Numbered from the stretch's first letter, positions 27,796 through 37,463 are shown. The stretch: 46,031 nt of DNA from a virus (IMGVR_UViG_3300042553_000650:1-46031), one strand, 5' to 3'. A program made the numbers and translations. The notes: generated by a model from the letters alone, not told the origin.

Positions 27796-28173
27796 ATGCT
27801 TACATTAGACATAGTTTCTCAAAATCCACAGCTAAACTCCCACAACATCTCAAAAGTAGCCAAGTTCGTTGGAGGTGAGACGGTTAAGGTTATCATGCGC
27901 CTGTGGCAGGTAGAGCAAGGAATTCGTTATATCCCCTCAGCCGCAGCAGTTATTACAGTAGATTTAAAAAAGTCTGATAATACCACCCTGACTAAAACTT
28001 GCTCCTTTACTTTTGCGGACGATAGATCTATCATTGAATTCAGTATGACGGCCTTAGAAAGTGCCGCAGTAATTGGACAAAATCTAGTGGTAAAGATTGT
28101 AGACGGAGCAGATACCAAGTTTGCCCTTTTACAGTACGGCCTTCAAAGAGTAAAGGTAGATGGAAGTTGCTAA
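27796..28173 (+). CDS. Hypothetical beta-rich protein, 125 residues
   Basis: The protein has alternating hydrophobic strands (AAVITVDLKKSDNTTLTKTC, then SIIEFSMTALESAAVI) as in small immunoglobulin-like or baseplate accessory domains. No family is recognised. Its stop overlaps the peptidase ATG (TAATG). Confidence 0.5.
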   Translation: MLTLDIVSQNPQLNSHNISKVAKFVGGETVKVIMRLWQVEQGIRYIPSAAAVITVDLKKSDNTTLTKTCSFTFADDRSIIEFSMTALESAAVIGQNLVVKIVDGADTKFALLQYGLQRVKVDGSC

Positions 28174-28583
28174 TGGCTAAGTTACGTGCATACAAGAAAA
28201 AGGCAAATACGCAACTTACTAAGAATTTTAACTCTTCTGAGTTTGATTGCTCTTGTAAAGCATGTAAGGAAACCATCATAGACCTGGACCATGTAGACGC
28301 TCTGCAAAAGCTTAGAGATAAGCTAGGAAAGTCAATTAAAATAAACTCAGCGTACAGGTGTCCAGCCCACAATAAAAGTGTTGGCGGAGCGACTAACTCT
28401 AGGCACGTCATTGGAGATGCCACAGATATCGTGGTAGAAGGGCTTACCCCTGACCAAGTGGCCGACATGTGTGAAGCTGAATTTAGCGGACTAGGACGAT
28501 ACGACACATTTACGCATGTAGACAGTCGTCCCCTCTTAAAGAAAGGTGTAAAAGCTCGTTGGGATTTTAGAACGAAAAAATGA
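28173..28583 (+). CDS. M15-family peptidoglycan peptidase (endolysin)
   Basis: The 136-residue protein has the M15 zinc site: S-x-H-x2-G-x-A-x-D at 76-85 (SRHVIGDATD) and H115 in FTHVD. SAYRCPAHN (59-67) is also family-typical. These enzymes cut peptide bonds in peptidoglycan. An extra CSCKAC cluster (26-31) may bind metal. The ATG at 28173 overlaps the preceding stop. Small size and a nearby holin-like gene favour host lysis, though a tail-borne entry role is possible. Confidence 0.88.
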   Translation: MAKLRAYKKKANTQLTKNFNSSEFDCSCKACKETIIDLDHVDALQKLRDKLGKSIKINSAYRCPAHNKSVGGATNSRHVIGDATDIVVEGLTPDQVADMCEAEFSGLGRYDTFTHVDSRPLLKKGVKARWDFRTKK

Positions 28584-28584
28584 T

Positions 28585-28845
28585 ATGGACAACTATCTTA
28601 CTTTGGAACAACTGCAAGACGACTTAGAATATGTCAGAGAAAATCCTGGTGACTATGTTTTTTTTGATCGCATAATAGAAAAATATCAAAATTCCACGCT
28701 TGAGATGAAGGCGGTTATGAAGGCCTTCTTATATGATAAGATGTTAGAAGACAACCCTACCTATCTTATCCAAAAAGTTGCAGAAGAAAATCCTAATAAG
28801 ATTATCTACTGCAATACACAGGAAGATCCTTTTTTTAGGGTTTGA
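28585..28845 (+). CDS. Hypothetical acidic protein, 86 residues
   Basis: The protein is small, acidic and helical (YLTLEQLQDDLEYVRENPGD). No family is recognised. It begins one base after the peptidase stop without its own clear Shine-Dalgarno, so it depends on coupling. Confidence 0.55.
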   Translation: MDNYLTLEQLQDDLEYVRENPGDYVFFDRIIEKYQNSTLEMKAVMKAFLYDKMLEDNPTYLIQKVAEENPNKIIYCNTQEDPFFRV

Positions 28846-28852
28846 GGTTAAA

Positions 28853-29632
28853 ATGTCATTTCAATTTCCTCCAAATGCAACAGGTCCGGCTAGCTTCACT
28901 AGAGGTGAAGCTTTGCTTACTCCTGAGCAATTAAAACTTCGCTATTTGTTTGGAGTGGATTTGACAGATAAAAACGGAAACCCTATTCCAGATGAAGTAT
29001 TGCAACATCAGATCAATGCTGCCATTTCTTATGTAGAGCATAAGTTAGATATCATCATACTGCCAACGGACATTATCGATAAGCACGACTACAGACTTAT
29101 CGACTATCAAAATTTTAACTTTTTACAGCTTAAAAAACGACCAACGATGGAAGTAAAGCAATTAAAAGCCAAGTTTCCTAATAATAGGGAGCTGGTAAAC
29201 TATCCATTAGATTGGCTAGTAATAGAAAAGGAGTCTTCACAGTTGCAATTGGCTCCAGTCGAAGGGTCTTTTAACGGTTTAATTTTAACTAATGGTGGCT
29301 CCTATATTCCTCTAATTTTTGGAACAAGGGATTATTGGCCGCACATGTTTGAGGTTTACTACACTGCAGGCTTTTGCAGCGATCAAATACCCATCATACT
29401 TAACGAAATGATAGGACTTCAGGCCGCCATTTCCGTGTTTGAAATTTTAAGGGACACGGTTTTTGGGCCTATTGCGGGAGAAAACACCAGCATCGACGGC
29501 GCTTCTACTGGACGAAGCCTAGCGGCTCAAGGTCCTTATGGACCTAGAATTGAGTCTTACACCAAACGACTAGGCGAATACCTAAATGTTGCCCACAAAT
29601 ACTACAATGGGTTTGCATTTACAGTGCCTTAA
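28853..29632 (+). CDS. Head-tail connector-like protein, 259 residues
   Basis: The start at 28853 follows GAGGTTAAA. The protein has a conserved-looking helical segment (VLQHQINAAISYVEHKLDI, 51-69), then beta-rich sequence and a helical C-terminus. This resembles head-completion or adaptor proteins, which bridge portal and tail. It lies at the head of the connector group. The assignment rests on pattern and position. Confidence 0.55.
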   Translation: MSFQFPPNATGPASFTRGEALLTPEQLKLRYLFGVDLTDKNGNPIPDEVLQHQINAAISYVEHKLDIIILPTDIIDKHDYRLIDYQNFNFLQLKKRPTMEVKQLKAKFPNNRELVNYPLDWLVIEKESSQLQLAPVEGSFNGLILTNGGSYIPLIFGTRDYWPHMFEVYYTAGFCSDQIPIILNEMIGLQAAISVFEILRDTVFGPIAGENTSIDGASTGRSLAAQGPYGPRIESYTKRLGEYLNVAHKYYNGFAFTVP

Positions 29633-29640
29633 GGATTTAT

Positions 29641-30297
29641 ATGAGTAAAACAAAGGCGTTTGTAAAAGATTACATTGCTAAATCCTACGACTACCCCGAT
29701 AGTCAGATAATCATTGATGCAAAAGATCAGCAAGCTGCAGAAGAGGGAACTCCTAAGCAGTTTTTAAAATACTTGTCTGATAACATAGATCAGCAAAAAA
29801 CTGTGCATAAAATCGCTCTTCAAAAGGGAGCTTTGACAATAGCCAATAAGGATGCTAATCTGTACACAGGATTTTTCTCAGATGAGCAAGGCCAAATAGT
29901 TGAAAAATTTGATGCGCATACTTTAGAAATGATTGCTAAGACTTTAATAGTTAAAAAGTTGGCAACCGAAACTGACATCTTTAGAAAAGATGAAGATTTA
30001 GAAGAAGATCGCCCTATAAAGCCGTCAAGTTCTCCAGTACAAGTTCGTTTAAAAGTTGGAGATGTGGAAATAGAAATTAGAAAATCTATAAAAAACTTCA
30101 TTGATGATTTTAAGAAGGCTCGATCAATGGATGATGAGTTGCTAAAAAAGGCAATTAAATCCTGGAGAAGGCAACAACGATTTAACAGCTATGAATCTGA
30201 TAAAGATGCTGCACAAGCTATATTGGCAGAGTGGGATTCTCAAAAGGAAAGCTTTAGTCAAACTCTATTTGCAATTAGGCAGATGTCGAGGAAGTAA
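29641..30297 (+). CDS. Hypothetical lysine-rich protein, 218 residues
   Basis: The protein is highly charged and mostly helical, with no membrane segment or known motif. It is first in a run of four or five basic proteins that may be packaged inside the head or ejected. It ends in a TAATG overlap with the next gene. Confidence 0.5.
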   Translation: MSKTKAFVKDYIAKSYDYPDSQIIIDAKDQQAAEEGTPKQFLKYLSDNIDQQKTVHKIALQKGALTIANKDANLYTGFFSDEQGQIVEKFDAHTLEMIAKTLIVKKLATETDIFRKDEDLEEDRPIKPSSSPVQVRLKVGDVEIEIRKSIKNFIDDFKKARSMDDELLKKAIKSWRRQQRFNSYESDKDAAQAILAEWDSQKESFSQTLFAIRQMSRK

Positions 30298-31079
30298 TGT
30301 CGAAATTTAAAGATTTCATCATTGCTAGAAAAGTCGCCAAATTTAAAAAGGCGCAAGTTGATCAAAAGGTGCCTGATCAAGGAGCTTACGTATCTTTATA
30401 CAACAACTTGTATAAAGTTCTTACAAAAGCAGATTCTAAGATTTGTATTTTAGAAGATTCAAAAGCGAATAAATTCGCCATGTCCAAGGAAAAGTTAGCT
30501 AAGCTACTTAGCAAGTCCCAAGATGGAGAATTAGAAAAAGCTGACGGTTATTACGGACAAAAACCTAGAACTTTAGTTAGAGAGATTGGAGAAAACGCAA
30601 AACCTTCTAGCTCGCCTTCTAGTCCAAAAGCTGCCGAAGCGCCGACACCTAGAGCCGTAGACCCAGTTGGAACTATTAGAAACGGTAGAAAAAAGGTAGT
30701 CAGTAAAAAAACTGGCAAAACCATGTGGGTGGATATTACTTCCGGTGAAGCTCACGAAAGTCATGACAAACCCTCTGAAAAACAACCTTCCAAAGAAATA
30801 GATCAGCAAAGTAAGGAGTTTTTTGATTCTTTAAAAGATGAACTGCACCCTGCTGATAAAATGAAATTACAAAGACAATTTAAAGAGTTACTTGCTCAAA
30901 AACAAAAAATGACTAACATGCTAGCTTTAGCACATCAAGATGTTAGAACGAAAGACCCAACGTCTAAGCAAAGCAGAGATAAGTTTTTTCAGGCACAAGA
31001 ATTTTATAATGCTGCATTTTCCAAGTTTAAAGAGCAAGTTAAAGCTTCTGCAAAGAAGCGAAAAAAGGAAGGTCTATAA
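30297..31079 (+). CDS. Hypothetical basic virion-region protein, 260 residues
   Basis: Two basic helical regions flank a Pro/Ser linker (SSSPSSPKAAEAPTPRAVDP, 103-122). A small KKVVSKKTGKTMWV motif follows; a similar GGQYIQTSSGKKKY motif occurs in the next gene. The composition suits an internal head or DNA-binding protein. The family is not recognised. Confidence 0.5.
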   Translation: MSKFKDFIIARKVAKFKKAQVDQKVPDQGAYVSLYNNLYKVLTKADSKICILEDSKANKFAMSKEKLAKLLSKSQDGELEKADGYYGQKPRTLVREIGENAKPSSSPSSPKAAEAPTPRAVDPVGTIRNGRKKVVSKKTGKTMWVDITSGEAHESHDKPSEKQPSKEIDQQSKEFFDSLKDELHPADKMKLQRQFKELLAQKQKMTNMLALAHQDVRTKDPTSKQSRDKFFQAQEFYNAAFSKFKEQVKASAKKRKKEGL

Positions 31080-31642
31080 TGGCGCACAAAGATAAAATTC
31101 CAGGGGGCAAAGCCGACAAAAAGAACCCCAAAGATTTTAATCCTCAGGCCTTAGCTCAAGGAATTAAAATCGAGATGGAGCATACTAAAGATAAAAAAAT
31201 TGCGCAAGAAATTGCTATGGACCATCTTACAGAAGACCCTAAATACTATGAAAAACTTAAGCAAGTTGAAAAGGCAGAGCTAAGTAAAGCTTTAGACCCA
31301 GCGGCAGAAGTATCTGCAAAGCGTGATAAAATTAAAAACGTAATTCGGAAGCTTAAAAGAAAGCGTAAGCAAATGCTAGGACAAGTACACATACCTGGGA
31401 TTACTAAGCCACAGAAAAGAAAGAAAGGTAAGGTTAAAGAAGCTGAACACAAAAAGCCGGAAAAGGCTTCCACACCAAAACGACCAACTAAGCAAGTGCT
31501 TGTCGGTCCAAAGGGCGGCCAGTACATTCAAACCAGTTCCGGCAAAAAGAAGTACGCAGATAAGGTTAAAAAGGCCCTAGAAACTTTTGTAGAAACAGAA
31601 CAAGAACTATTTGTAAAAAATTTTAGGAGGAAAAGTGAATAA
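31079..31642 (+). CDS. DUF5661-like protein, 187 residues
   Basis: Residues 24-64 (QALAQGIKIEMEHTKDKKIA, then AMDHLTEDPKYYEKL) closely match the DUF5661 pattern found in phage proteins of unknown role. The remaining chain is very Lys-rich and ends with GPKGGQYIQTSSGKKKY, a module seen as a short tail in phage structural genes. The start is in a TAATG overlap. Confidence 0.65.
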   Translation: MAHKDKIPGGKADKKNPKDFNPQALAQGIKIEMEHTKDKKIAQEIAMDHLTEDPKYYEKLKQVEKAELSKALDPAAEVSAKRDKIKNVIRKLKRKRKQMLGQVHIPGITKPQKRKKGKVKEAEHKKPEKASTPKRPTKQVLVGPKGGQYIQTSSGKKKYADKVKKALETFVETEQELFVKNFRRKSE

Positions 31643-32213
31643 ATTAACACCCTACGACGTACACAGATCGTTAGACTCTATGCTCTTGGCGGCTGAAGCC
31701 AAGAAGGATAAGGAGCACATGAAGCTTTGTATGGAAGAAGTACAAAAACGAAAAAAGCAAATTGCCACTCTTATGAAGGATATGGCAATAGAAAAATCTC
31801 AAAGTATTAAGAAAGCCGTAGCAAAAAGGTTAGCTAAAGCTATTGAGAATAAAAACATCTCAAATAAACGAGTGTCAGTAATTGCCGTAGACACTTTACT
31901 AAAAGCTTTGCAAGCCGGTTATGATACGTCTGTAGCTGCGTCTCCACAACCTGGATCTGAAGCAGAAAAAGTTTCACAGGCAGCGGGGACTGAAATCATA
32001 GCAGACCCTACACAACCTAAAGAAGTAAAATTTGCACAAGGACTGTTTCAAAATTATCAACTTGGAAGCGTAATTAGCAACAGTCCGCAAGGGGCAGTTT
32101 TACAAAACGCTAAAAAACAAGCTATTGACTACGTATCTACTGCGGCAAAGACTTCTAACAAGACGTACACAGAAGAGCAGCTAAAACAAGAGCTTTCTGC
32201 GAAGAAGGAATAA
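31635..32213 (+). CDS. Hypothetical helical protein, 192 residues
   Basis: The gene starts at GTG (31635), with AGGAGG 5 bases upstream, overlapping the previous gene by 8 bases. The protein is helical and lysine-rich at the N-terminus. No family is recognised. It continues the basic-protein run. Confidence 0.55.
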   Translation: MNKLTPYDVHRSLDSMLLAAEAKKDKEHMKLCMEEVQKRKKQIATLMKDMAIEKSQSIKKAVAKRLAKAIENKNISNKRVSVIAVDTLLKALQAGYDTSVAASPQPGSEAEKVSQAAGTEIIADPTQPKEVKFAQGLFQNYQLGSVISNSPQGAVLQNAKKQAIDYVSTAAKTSNKTYTEEQLKQELSAKKE

Positions 32214-32936
32214 ATGGTCGATCCAATTGACGAATTATTTGATGCTGTAGATTCTCAATTTCCTAATTGGGAATCTATGAGCGATGCTGAATTAACAGAT
32301 GCGATCTTAAAGGCAAAGCCGTTTCATGGCTATAACAAAAAACGGCATGCTCGTTCAGGCGGCTTGAATGCCAAGTTTCGTGAAAAATATAATCGGGAAA
32401 CAGGATCAAAATTAAAAGCTCCAGTTACGGAAAAGAACCCAAAAGGAAAGCGAGCTGCTAGACGTAAATCGTTTTGCGCCAGGATGAGTGGAGTTAAAGG
32501 TCCAACGTCTAAAGATGGAAAACTTACTCCAAAAGGAGCTGCACTGAAGCGTTGGCGTTGCAGTAAAGCTTTAGAAATTTACGAACAACTATCTGAGCAA
32601 GCTCAAGACATGCTCATGAAAAGCGAGTCTATGCAGCAAAAATTTAAAGATGCTTTGGAAAAGGCAGGGCGTTGCTGGGAAGGTTACGAGCCAACTCCTG
32701 GAAAGAAACCTTATTCAGAAGGAAGCTGTAGACCAGCTAAGAAGTCAAAAGAGGGCGTGTCAAGTAAGATTAGAGAACTAAGAGCAGAAGGTGTACCTCA
32801 GGAACAAGCCGTAGCAACTGCGCTTAACATGGAAAGAGAAGGACGCCTCACACCCGCAGGAAAATATAAAAGGGTAAAAAAATCGGTAACTCCAAAAGAG
32901 TTTGCCAAACTAAAGAAAATGTTAAAAGATGGCTAA
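32214..32936 (+). CDS. DUF6321-like protein, 240 residues
   Basis: Residues 49-115 (GGLNAKFREKYNRETGSKLK, APVTEKNPKGKRAARRKSFC, ARMSGVKGPTSKDGKLTPKG, ALKRWRC) match the DUF6321 pattern common in large environmental phages. A CWEGYEPTPGKKPYSEGSC module (153-171) follows. Both are Cys-, Lys- and Arg-rich and may bind metal or nucleic acid. Function is unknown. Confidence 0.7.
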   Translation: MVDPIDELFDAVDSQFPNWESMSDAELTDAILKAKPFHGYNKKRHARSGGLNAKFREKYNRETGSKLKAPVTEKNPKGKRAARRKSFCARMSGVKGPTSKDGKLTPKGAALKRWRCSKALEIYEQLSEQAQDMLMKSESMQQKFKDALEKAGRCWEGYEPTPGKKPYSEGSCRPAKKSKEGVSSKIRELRAEGVPQEQAVATALNMEREGRLTPAGKYKRVKKSVTPKEFAKLKKMLKDG

Positions 32937-33732
32937 ACAATTAACAAATGGAATTAATGCGGTCAACCTCAATCAGCTAGTTGAGGATTTAGGAATACGG
33001 GTTCGTATTTGGAAGGCAACTACTTGTCCAAATATGAAGTCTATTGAATCTTTTGATCACGACCCAAATTGTCCTATTTGTAACAATAACATGATTGACT
33101 TTGACTGCTATGAGTCGGTAGCTACGTTTCAACAGCAAGACTTAAACGAGCAATTTAAAGTGCATGGTACTTTTAGCATTGATGAAGTTATTGCCACTTT
33201 TAAAATTGGTGTAAGTTTGCAGACTTTTGCCAAGATCGAAGTACTAGATTTTACGGAAGATTTTTACGAGCTAATTCAAAGAAAGCAAACTAGCGTAGAC
33301 CCTAAATCTTTGATTGATACTTTAAAATACCCCGCCTGCGCAGTAACAGCTTTATTTGTTGTACGCAATAATGTACAAATTCGTTTTTATGAAGGCGTTG
33401 ATTTTCAACTCGATGTCAACGGTTCAATTAAATGGTTAGGCAGTAACAGGCCTAACAACAAAGAAATATACTCCGTGTACTATAAATATCATCCGGTATT
33501 CAGAAGCGTAAAAGCGGTACATCGAGATCGTTTTTCGCAGTACAACGTTTTAAGAGATATAAAAACTTCAGCTATTCCGGAAAGCTCTTACAAAACGGTA
33601 AACAACAAAACTTACATTAAGCTTCCTGAAACGTGGATTCTAAAACGAGATTACCTTTTAGATCGTAAAGACGAAACTCAGGCTAATCCTACAAAATTGC
33701 AGCCTAATGATTATTACGATCCAAATGGGTAA
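32929..33732 (+). CDS. Neck/connector-region protein with zinc-ribbon-like N-terminus
   Basis: An N-terminal C33...C48-x2-C51 group (TTCPNMKSIESFDHDPNCPI, then CNNN) could bind zinc. The rest is beta-rich, with aromatic-rich strands (YSVYYKYHPVFRS). It lies between the basic-protein run and likely neck genes, overlaps the previous gene by 8 bases, and probably forms part of the head-tail interface. Confidence 0.5.
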   Translation: MAKQLTNGINAVNLNQLVEDLGIRVRIWKATTCPNMKSIESFDHDPNCPICNNNMIDFDCYESVATFQQQDLNEQFKVHGTFSIDEVIATFKIGVSLQTFAKIEVLDFTEDFYELIQRKQTSVDPKSLIDTLKYPACAVTALFVVRNNVQIRFYEGVDFQLDVNGSIKWLGSNRPNNKEIYSVYYKYHPVFRSVKAVHRDRFSQYNVLRDIKTSAIPESSYKTVNNKTYIKLPETWILKRDYLLDRKDETQANPTKLQPNDYYDPNG

Positions 33733-33735
33733 TTT

Positions 33736-34440
33736 ATGCGTGTCAAAGTTAAATTGGATCTTAAAGCGGACGAGCTAGTTGCTGATCTTGAGCCTCGTCT
33801 AAAAGCAGCAGGCGCAGCCACGGCAGGGCAACTATATCAAAGAGGATTTGAACTTGCTAAGCAAGGTTTTGGCCCTAGAGGGTTCAACCATTGGAAAAAT
33901 GGTTACAAGTTTGCAAAAGTAGAAGATGGCCTGTATATTATATCGGTAGAAGGTAAACTTGCCATGATGATGGAGGACGGTATCAAAACCGGCGAAATCT
34001 CCAAAATGATCATGCAAGGAAATAGAGCTGCCCATAACCGAGGAGAAGGCAAAAACTACGTAGACGTTCCAATTCATAAGGATGCTGATGCTGCCGGAAA
34101 TATTAGTATAGGCGGTCAAAAGTTTCAAGTTCAAGCTTTTAGAAATGCTGACGAGTTAATGAAGCAATTCTCAAAGCCTGAGAAAAAGCAGGTAAAGTTT
34201 AGCCGAGGAAAGACGGTAGAACAGGAAGAGCGTATAGTTCAAAGGGCTAAAAAGTTAGAAGGGTTGATTAAGTCTCAAAACCCTAAAGACAGCTCTACCG
34301 CCTATATGACGATACGAAGGGTTACAGATTCCTCAGTTTGGCCTCAAAGCCCTTATGAAGGTCAGGATATCCTTGGTAAGTTGGAGTTGGAAATTGAGAA
34401 AATCTTTGGTAACATGTTGGAACAATTCATAGGAAAATAA
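33736..34440 (+). CDS. Tail-completion or neck protein-like, 234 residues
   Basis: The first 100 residues (KADELVADLEPRLKAAGAAT, then LYIISVEGKLAMMMEDGI) have the general form of HK97 gp10-like neck or tail-completion proteins, with a helical start and a beta core. The role is suggested by position ahead of the sheath. No firm motif is visible. Confidence 0.5.
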   Translation: MRVKVKLDLKADELVADLEPRLKAAGAATAGQLYQRGFELAKQGFGPRGFNHWKNGYKFAKVEDGLYIISVEGKLAMMMEDGIKTGEISKMIMQGNRAAHNRGEGKNYVDVPIHKDADAAGNISIGGQKFQVQAFRNADELMKQFSKPEKKQVKFSRGKTVEQEERIVQRAKKLEGLIKSQNPKDSSTAYMTIRRVTDSSVWPQSPYEGQDILGKLELEIEKIFGNMLEQFIGK

Positions 34441-35364
34441 ATGAGCGCCCCTTTAACTGAATTTGTAATCGAGACTGTAATACGAGATGGTCTAGGAAAT
34501 CTAAGATCCAATCCTGCTATTCTTGAAGACATCTTTAGTAAATTTACGGCCACGTTTTTTAATAACCAATACGGCACGAGCAAGATTAACCAGTTAAAAC
34601 AATACATTCAAGATAATCAAGTAAAAATAGTCCACTCTTTTGCTCAGGTACCTACCAATACTCCTTGCGTGTCCATTCAAATCCTGCGTAGTTCCGAGAC
34701 GCCAAAACTGCAACAATTCAGCGACGAGTATGAGGATGTAGATACGCCAATCAGTCCAATAGTAAGAGTTGCCGATATTCAGCCTATTTCTTATGACCAG
34801 GTCACAGGAAAGCTGCAAGTAGATCCAGCAAGCAATTTAGCTAATGTATATCCTGGTATGATCTTTAAGGATGGTTCTAACGTAGAATTCACAATCCTTA
34901 GTGGAAACAGTAACTTAGCTGGAAATAAGTATATAAATATCGGACCAGGACAAAGCCCCAACACGGTGGACACTGGGGACATCATTAGCAGCATCAGGAT
35001 TCAAAGAGTCGAGCGCAGAATGATTCGACTTGAGGAAACCATCTCCTTGGGCGTTCACAGTAGAAATGACGTTCACATTACTAAGTTTTTGTACTATATT
35101 TTGGTGTTCATTCTAAAGTCCCGAACAGACTCCCTAATTGAAAGGGGAATTCACTTGGACTATGGGACCGGAGGCATTTTTGATAGGGTTGATGCCTTTG
35201 AAGGTGAGAACGTTTTTACCCGCATGATTGAGGTAAATTGCATTACCGAATTTGATTGGAACCAGAAACAGGTATCCTTGGTAGATAACTTCGATCTAAC
35301 CATCCAAGCTCCAGACGGCATAACGCCAGACGGAAAAGTTACAACCTATCCTAATGAAGACTAG
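34441..35364 (+). CDS. Neck or tail-terminator-region protein, 307 residues
   Basis: The protein mixes helical and beta segments: a helical start (1-50), a central small beta insertion (TGKLQVDPASNLANVYPGMI) and a C-terminus with YYILVFILKSRTDSLIERGI. It starts immediately at the previous stop. The position just before the sheath fits a tail terminator or neck component. The family is uncertain. Confidence 0.5.
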   Translation: MSAPLTEFVIETVIRDGLGNLRSNPAILEDIFSKFTATFFNNQYGTSKINQLKQYIQDNQVKIVHSFAQVPTNTPCVSIQILRSSETPKLQQFSDEYEDVDTPISPIVRVADIQPISYDQVTGKLQVDPASNLANVYPGMIFKDGSNVEFTILSGNSNLAGNKYINIGPGQSPNTVDTGDIISSIRIQRVERRMIRLEETISLGVHSRNDVHITKFLYYILVFILKSRTDSLIERGIHLDYGTGGIFDRVDAFEGENVFTRMIEVNCITEFDWNQKQVSLVDNFDLTIQAPDGITPDGKVTTYPNED

Positions 35365-35387
35365 GATTTGAAAACTAAAGGCTATAT

Positions 35388-35636
35388 ATGGTAGAATCAG
35401 ATAAGCAAATGAAGGACAAGAAACATAAAAAAGAACAAGAAGAAGCTGATAATCTAATGGAAGCGGCTTCTCAAAATTTTGCTGAAAAGGTGAGTTTTGA
35501 GGTCTACTTTCAGATTTTACTGAAGGAAAAGAAAGTTCTAGCTCATCATAAGCCGCCTATGCGACAGTTTGCTGAAGCTAAAGGCTTAAGTAGCGGAACA
35601 AAATCAGAGTTTGACGAACTCTTTAAGACTTACTGA
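35388..35636 (+). CDS. Hypothetical charged protein, 82 residues
   Basis: The N-terminal 25 residues are highly charged (DKQMKDKKHKKEQEEADNL), and a helix follows. No family is recognised. It lies between neck and sheath genes. Confidence 0.5.
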   Translation: MVESDKQMKDKKHKKEQEEADNLMEAASQNFAEKVSFEVYFQILLKEKKVLAHHKPPMRQFAEAKGLSSGTKSEFDELFKTY

Positions 35637-35651
35637 TAAGAGGAGTAGAAA

Positions 35652-37463
35652 ATGGCAATTAGAATCCCTTTCAATGGAGCCAGCCTTGCGAAACCAGGAG
35701 CGTATTCGCAAACACGTGTAAACCTGTCTGGCGGTTTTCCGCTTGCTGCAACAGGAATTGTTGCGCTAGTAGGAGAGGCTCTTGGTGGGCAACCTGGATC
35801 GAGCGCCGGTGTGAAAACTTACACTAGCGAAGACATCGCTTCGTTGATTGCTGAATATAAATCTGGTCCCATCGTAGATGCAGCTAGACTGCTTATTGCA
35901 CCTGCTCGAGATAATCGAGTTCCTAACGGAGCATCACTAATTCGAGTTTACAAAACTAACGCAAGTGCTTCTGCTTCTGCAGCTCTTCAAAACTCTGCAT
36001 TGGTTAACTTGATCAATCTACAGTCTAAAAATTATGGCGAAGATGAGAATCTTATCAACGTCTCTGTAGCTAACGGCACAAGTGCTAACAACAAAGTTAT
36101 TACAGTTAAAAAGGGCGGTTTGACTGAGACTCTCTCAGAAAACGCTTACGATGCAATTATGTCAATCGAGTACACAGGTGCAGCAGCATCGTGTACTATG
36201 ACTATCCAAGATATCTCTGGAGTTAAGACGTTGGTAACAGTACCCGCTGCCACTCCTGCAGATGCTTTGAGCATCCCTTTAACAAACAAGACTATTCAAG
36301 ATCTAGTTAACATCATCGATGCTAGCCCAGTGTATGTTTCTTCTTCTTCATTCCGAAATAAAAGCACGACGGCTGCTGCAGATCTTGATTACATCAGTAC
36401 TGCTTTGGCTATCAAGCCTGCCGCTCAAACACTACGTCGAGCACAAAAAGAATTGTTAGACATCATCAATAGTCAATCAACATTGGTTTCTGCTTCGCAA
36501 GCAGCTAACGTTGAAGGACTTCCTGCTAACGTTTCTAATAAGTTTTTGTCAGGCGGAGCACGAGGAGCGTCTACTAATGCAAGTTTTCAAGCTGGGTTTG
36601 ATGCGCTTTTGGCATCGAGATGCAACACTGTTGTACCTCTGATCTCAAGAGACGCTTCTGCGCTCATCTCTCTTGGAGAGACAGATCCTGCATCGACTTT
36701 TACAGTTGACGCCGTAAATCTTCAAGCTTTGACACACTGCATTACTGCATCAAATACTAAGAATCGTTCTGAGAGAAATTGTTATCTTTCTAAAAAAGAT
36801 TCTTTTGCTAATGCTCAATTAGCTGCTCAAGCCCTTAACCACGAACGTTCATCTCTGGCTTTCCAAGATGTACAAGTTCTTGGTGCTGACGGTAACTTGA
36901 AGTTTGTAGATCCATGGGGCGCTGCTTGTATGGTAGCTGGTATTCAAGCTGGAACGGAAGTAGGAACTCCTGCGACCTTTAAGTTTGTTAACGCCAACGC
37001 AATTCGCCATCAGGATTACAACTCTAAAACTCAAGCTGATCTTGCAATTGACGCTGGTCTTCTTCCTCTTGAGGAAGCTGATAGCGGCGGTTTCCGAGTA
37101 GTTGTACACAACACTACTTATGGAGCAGATGCTAACTTTGTATTTAATAGAGTTTCAGTTGTTGAGGCAGCGGATTACGTAGCATACAATTTGAGACAGC
37201 AGTTGGAAGCTATCTTTATCGGTAATAAGGCTGCAACAGGAACTGCACAAGCAATCAAGAATACTGTAGTTTCTATTATGGATTCTTTCTTGCGAGCAGA
37301 TATTATCGTAGGAGATGATACTAACGATAAACTGGGTTATAAAGACCTTGTAGTAAGCCTGTCTGGAAATACAGCTTACATCGATGTCACTATTACTCCG
37401 GTACAAGGTGTTGACTTTATCTTGAACCGAATTACTCTAGATAATATTCGACAAAGCGCATAA
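35652..37463 (+). CDS. Contractile tail sheath protein
   Basis: The 603-residue protein opens with the sheath pattern KPGAYSQTRVN, followed by ATGIVALVGEALGGQPG. Central adhesive domains are Ser/Ala-rich. The C-terminus has DFILNRITLDNIRQSA, with the VAYNLRQQLEAIFIGNKA helix typical of sheath C-domains. Strong codon bias, AGAGGAGTAGAA upstream and a following tube gene all support it. It makes this phage a myovirus by morphology. Confidence 0.85.
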   Translation: MAIRIPFNGASLAKPGAYSQTRVNLSGGFPLAATGIVALVGEALGGQPGSSAGVKTYTSEDIASLIAEYKSGPIVDAARLLIAPARDNRVPNGASLIRVYKTNASASASAALQNSALVNLINLQSKNYGEDENLINVSVANGTSANNKVITVKKGGLTETLSENAYDAIMSIEYTGAAASCTMTIQDISGVKTLVTVPAATPADALSIPLTNKTIQDLVNIIDASPVYVSSSSFRNKSTTAAADLDYISTALAIKPAAQTLRRAQKELLDIINSQSTLVSASQAANVEGLPANVSNKFLSGGARGASTNASFQAGFDALLASRCNTVVPLISRDASALISLGETDPASTFTVDAVNLQALTHCITASNTKNRSERNCYLSKKDSFANAQLAAQALNHERSSLAFQDVQVLGADGNLKFVDPWGAACMVAGIQAGTEVGTPATFKFVNANAIRHQDYNSKTQADLAIDAGLLPLEEADSGGFRVVVHNTTYGADANFVFNRVSVVEAADYVAYNLRQQLEAIFIGNKAATGTAQAIKNTVVSIMDSFLRADIIVGDDTNDKLGYKDLVVSLSGNTAYIDVTITPVQGVDFILNRITLDNIRQSA

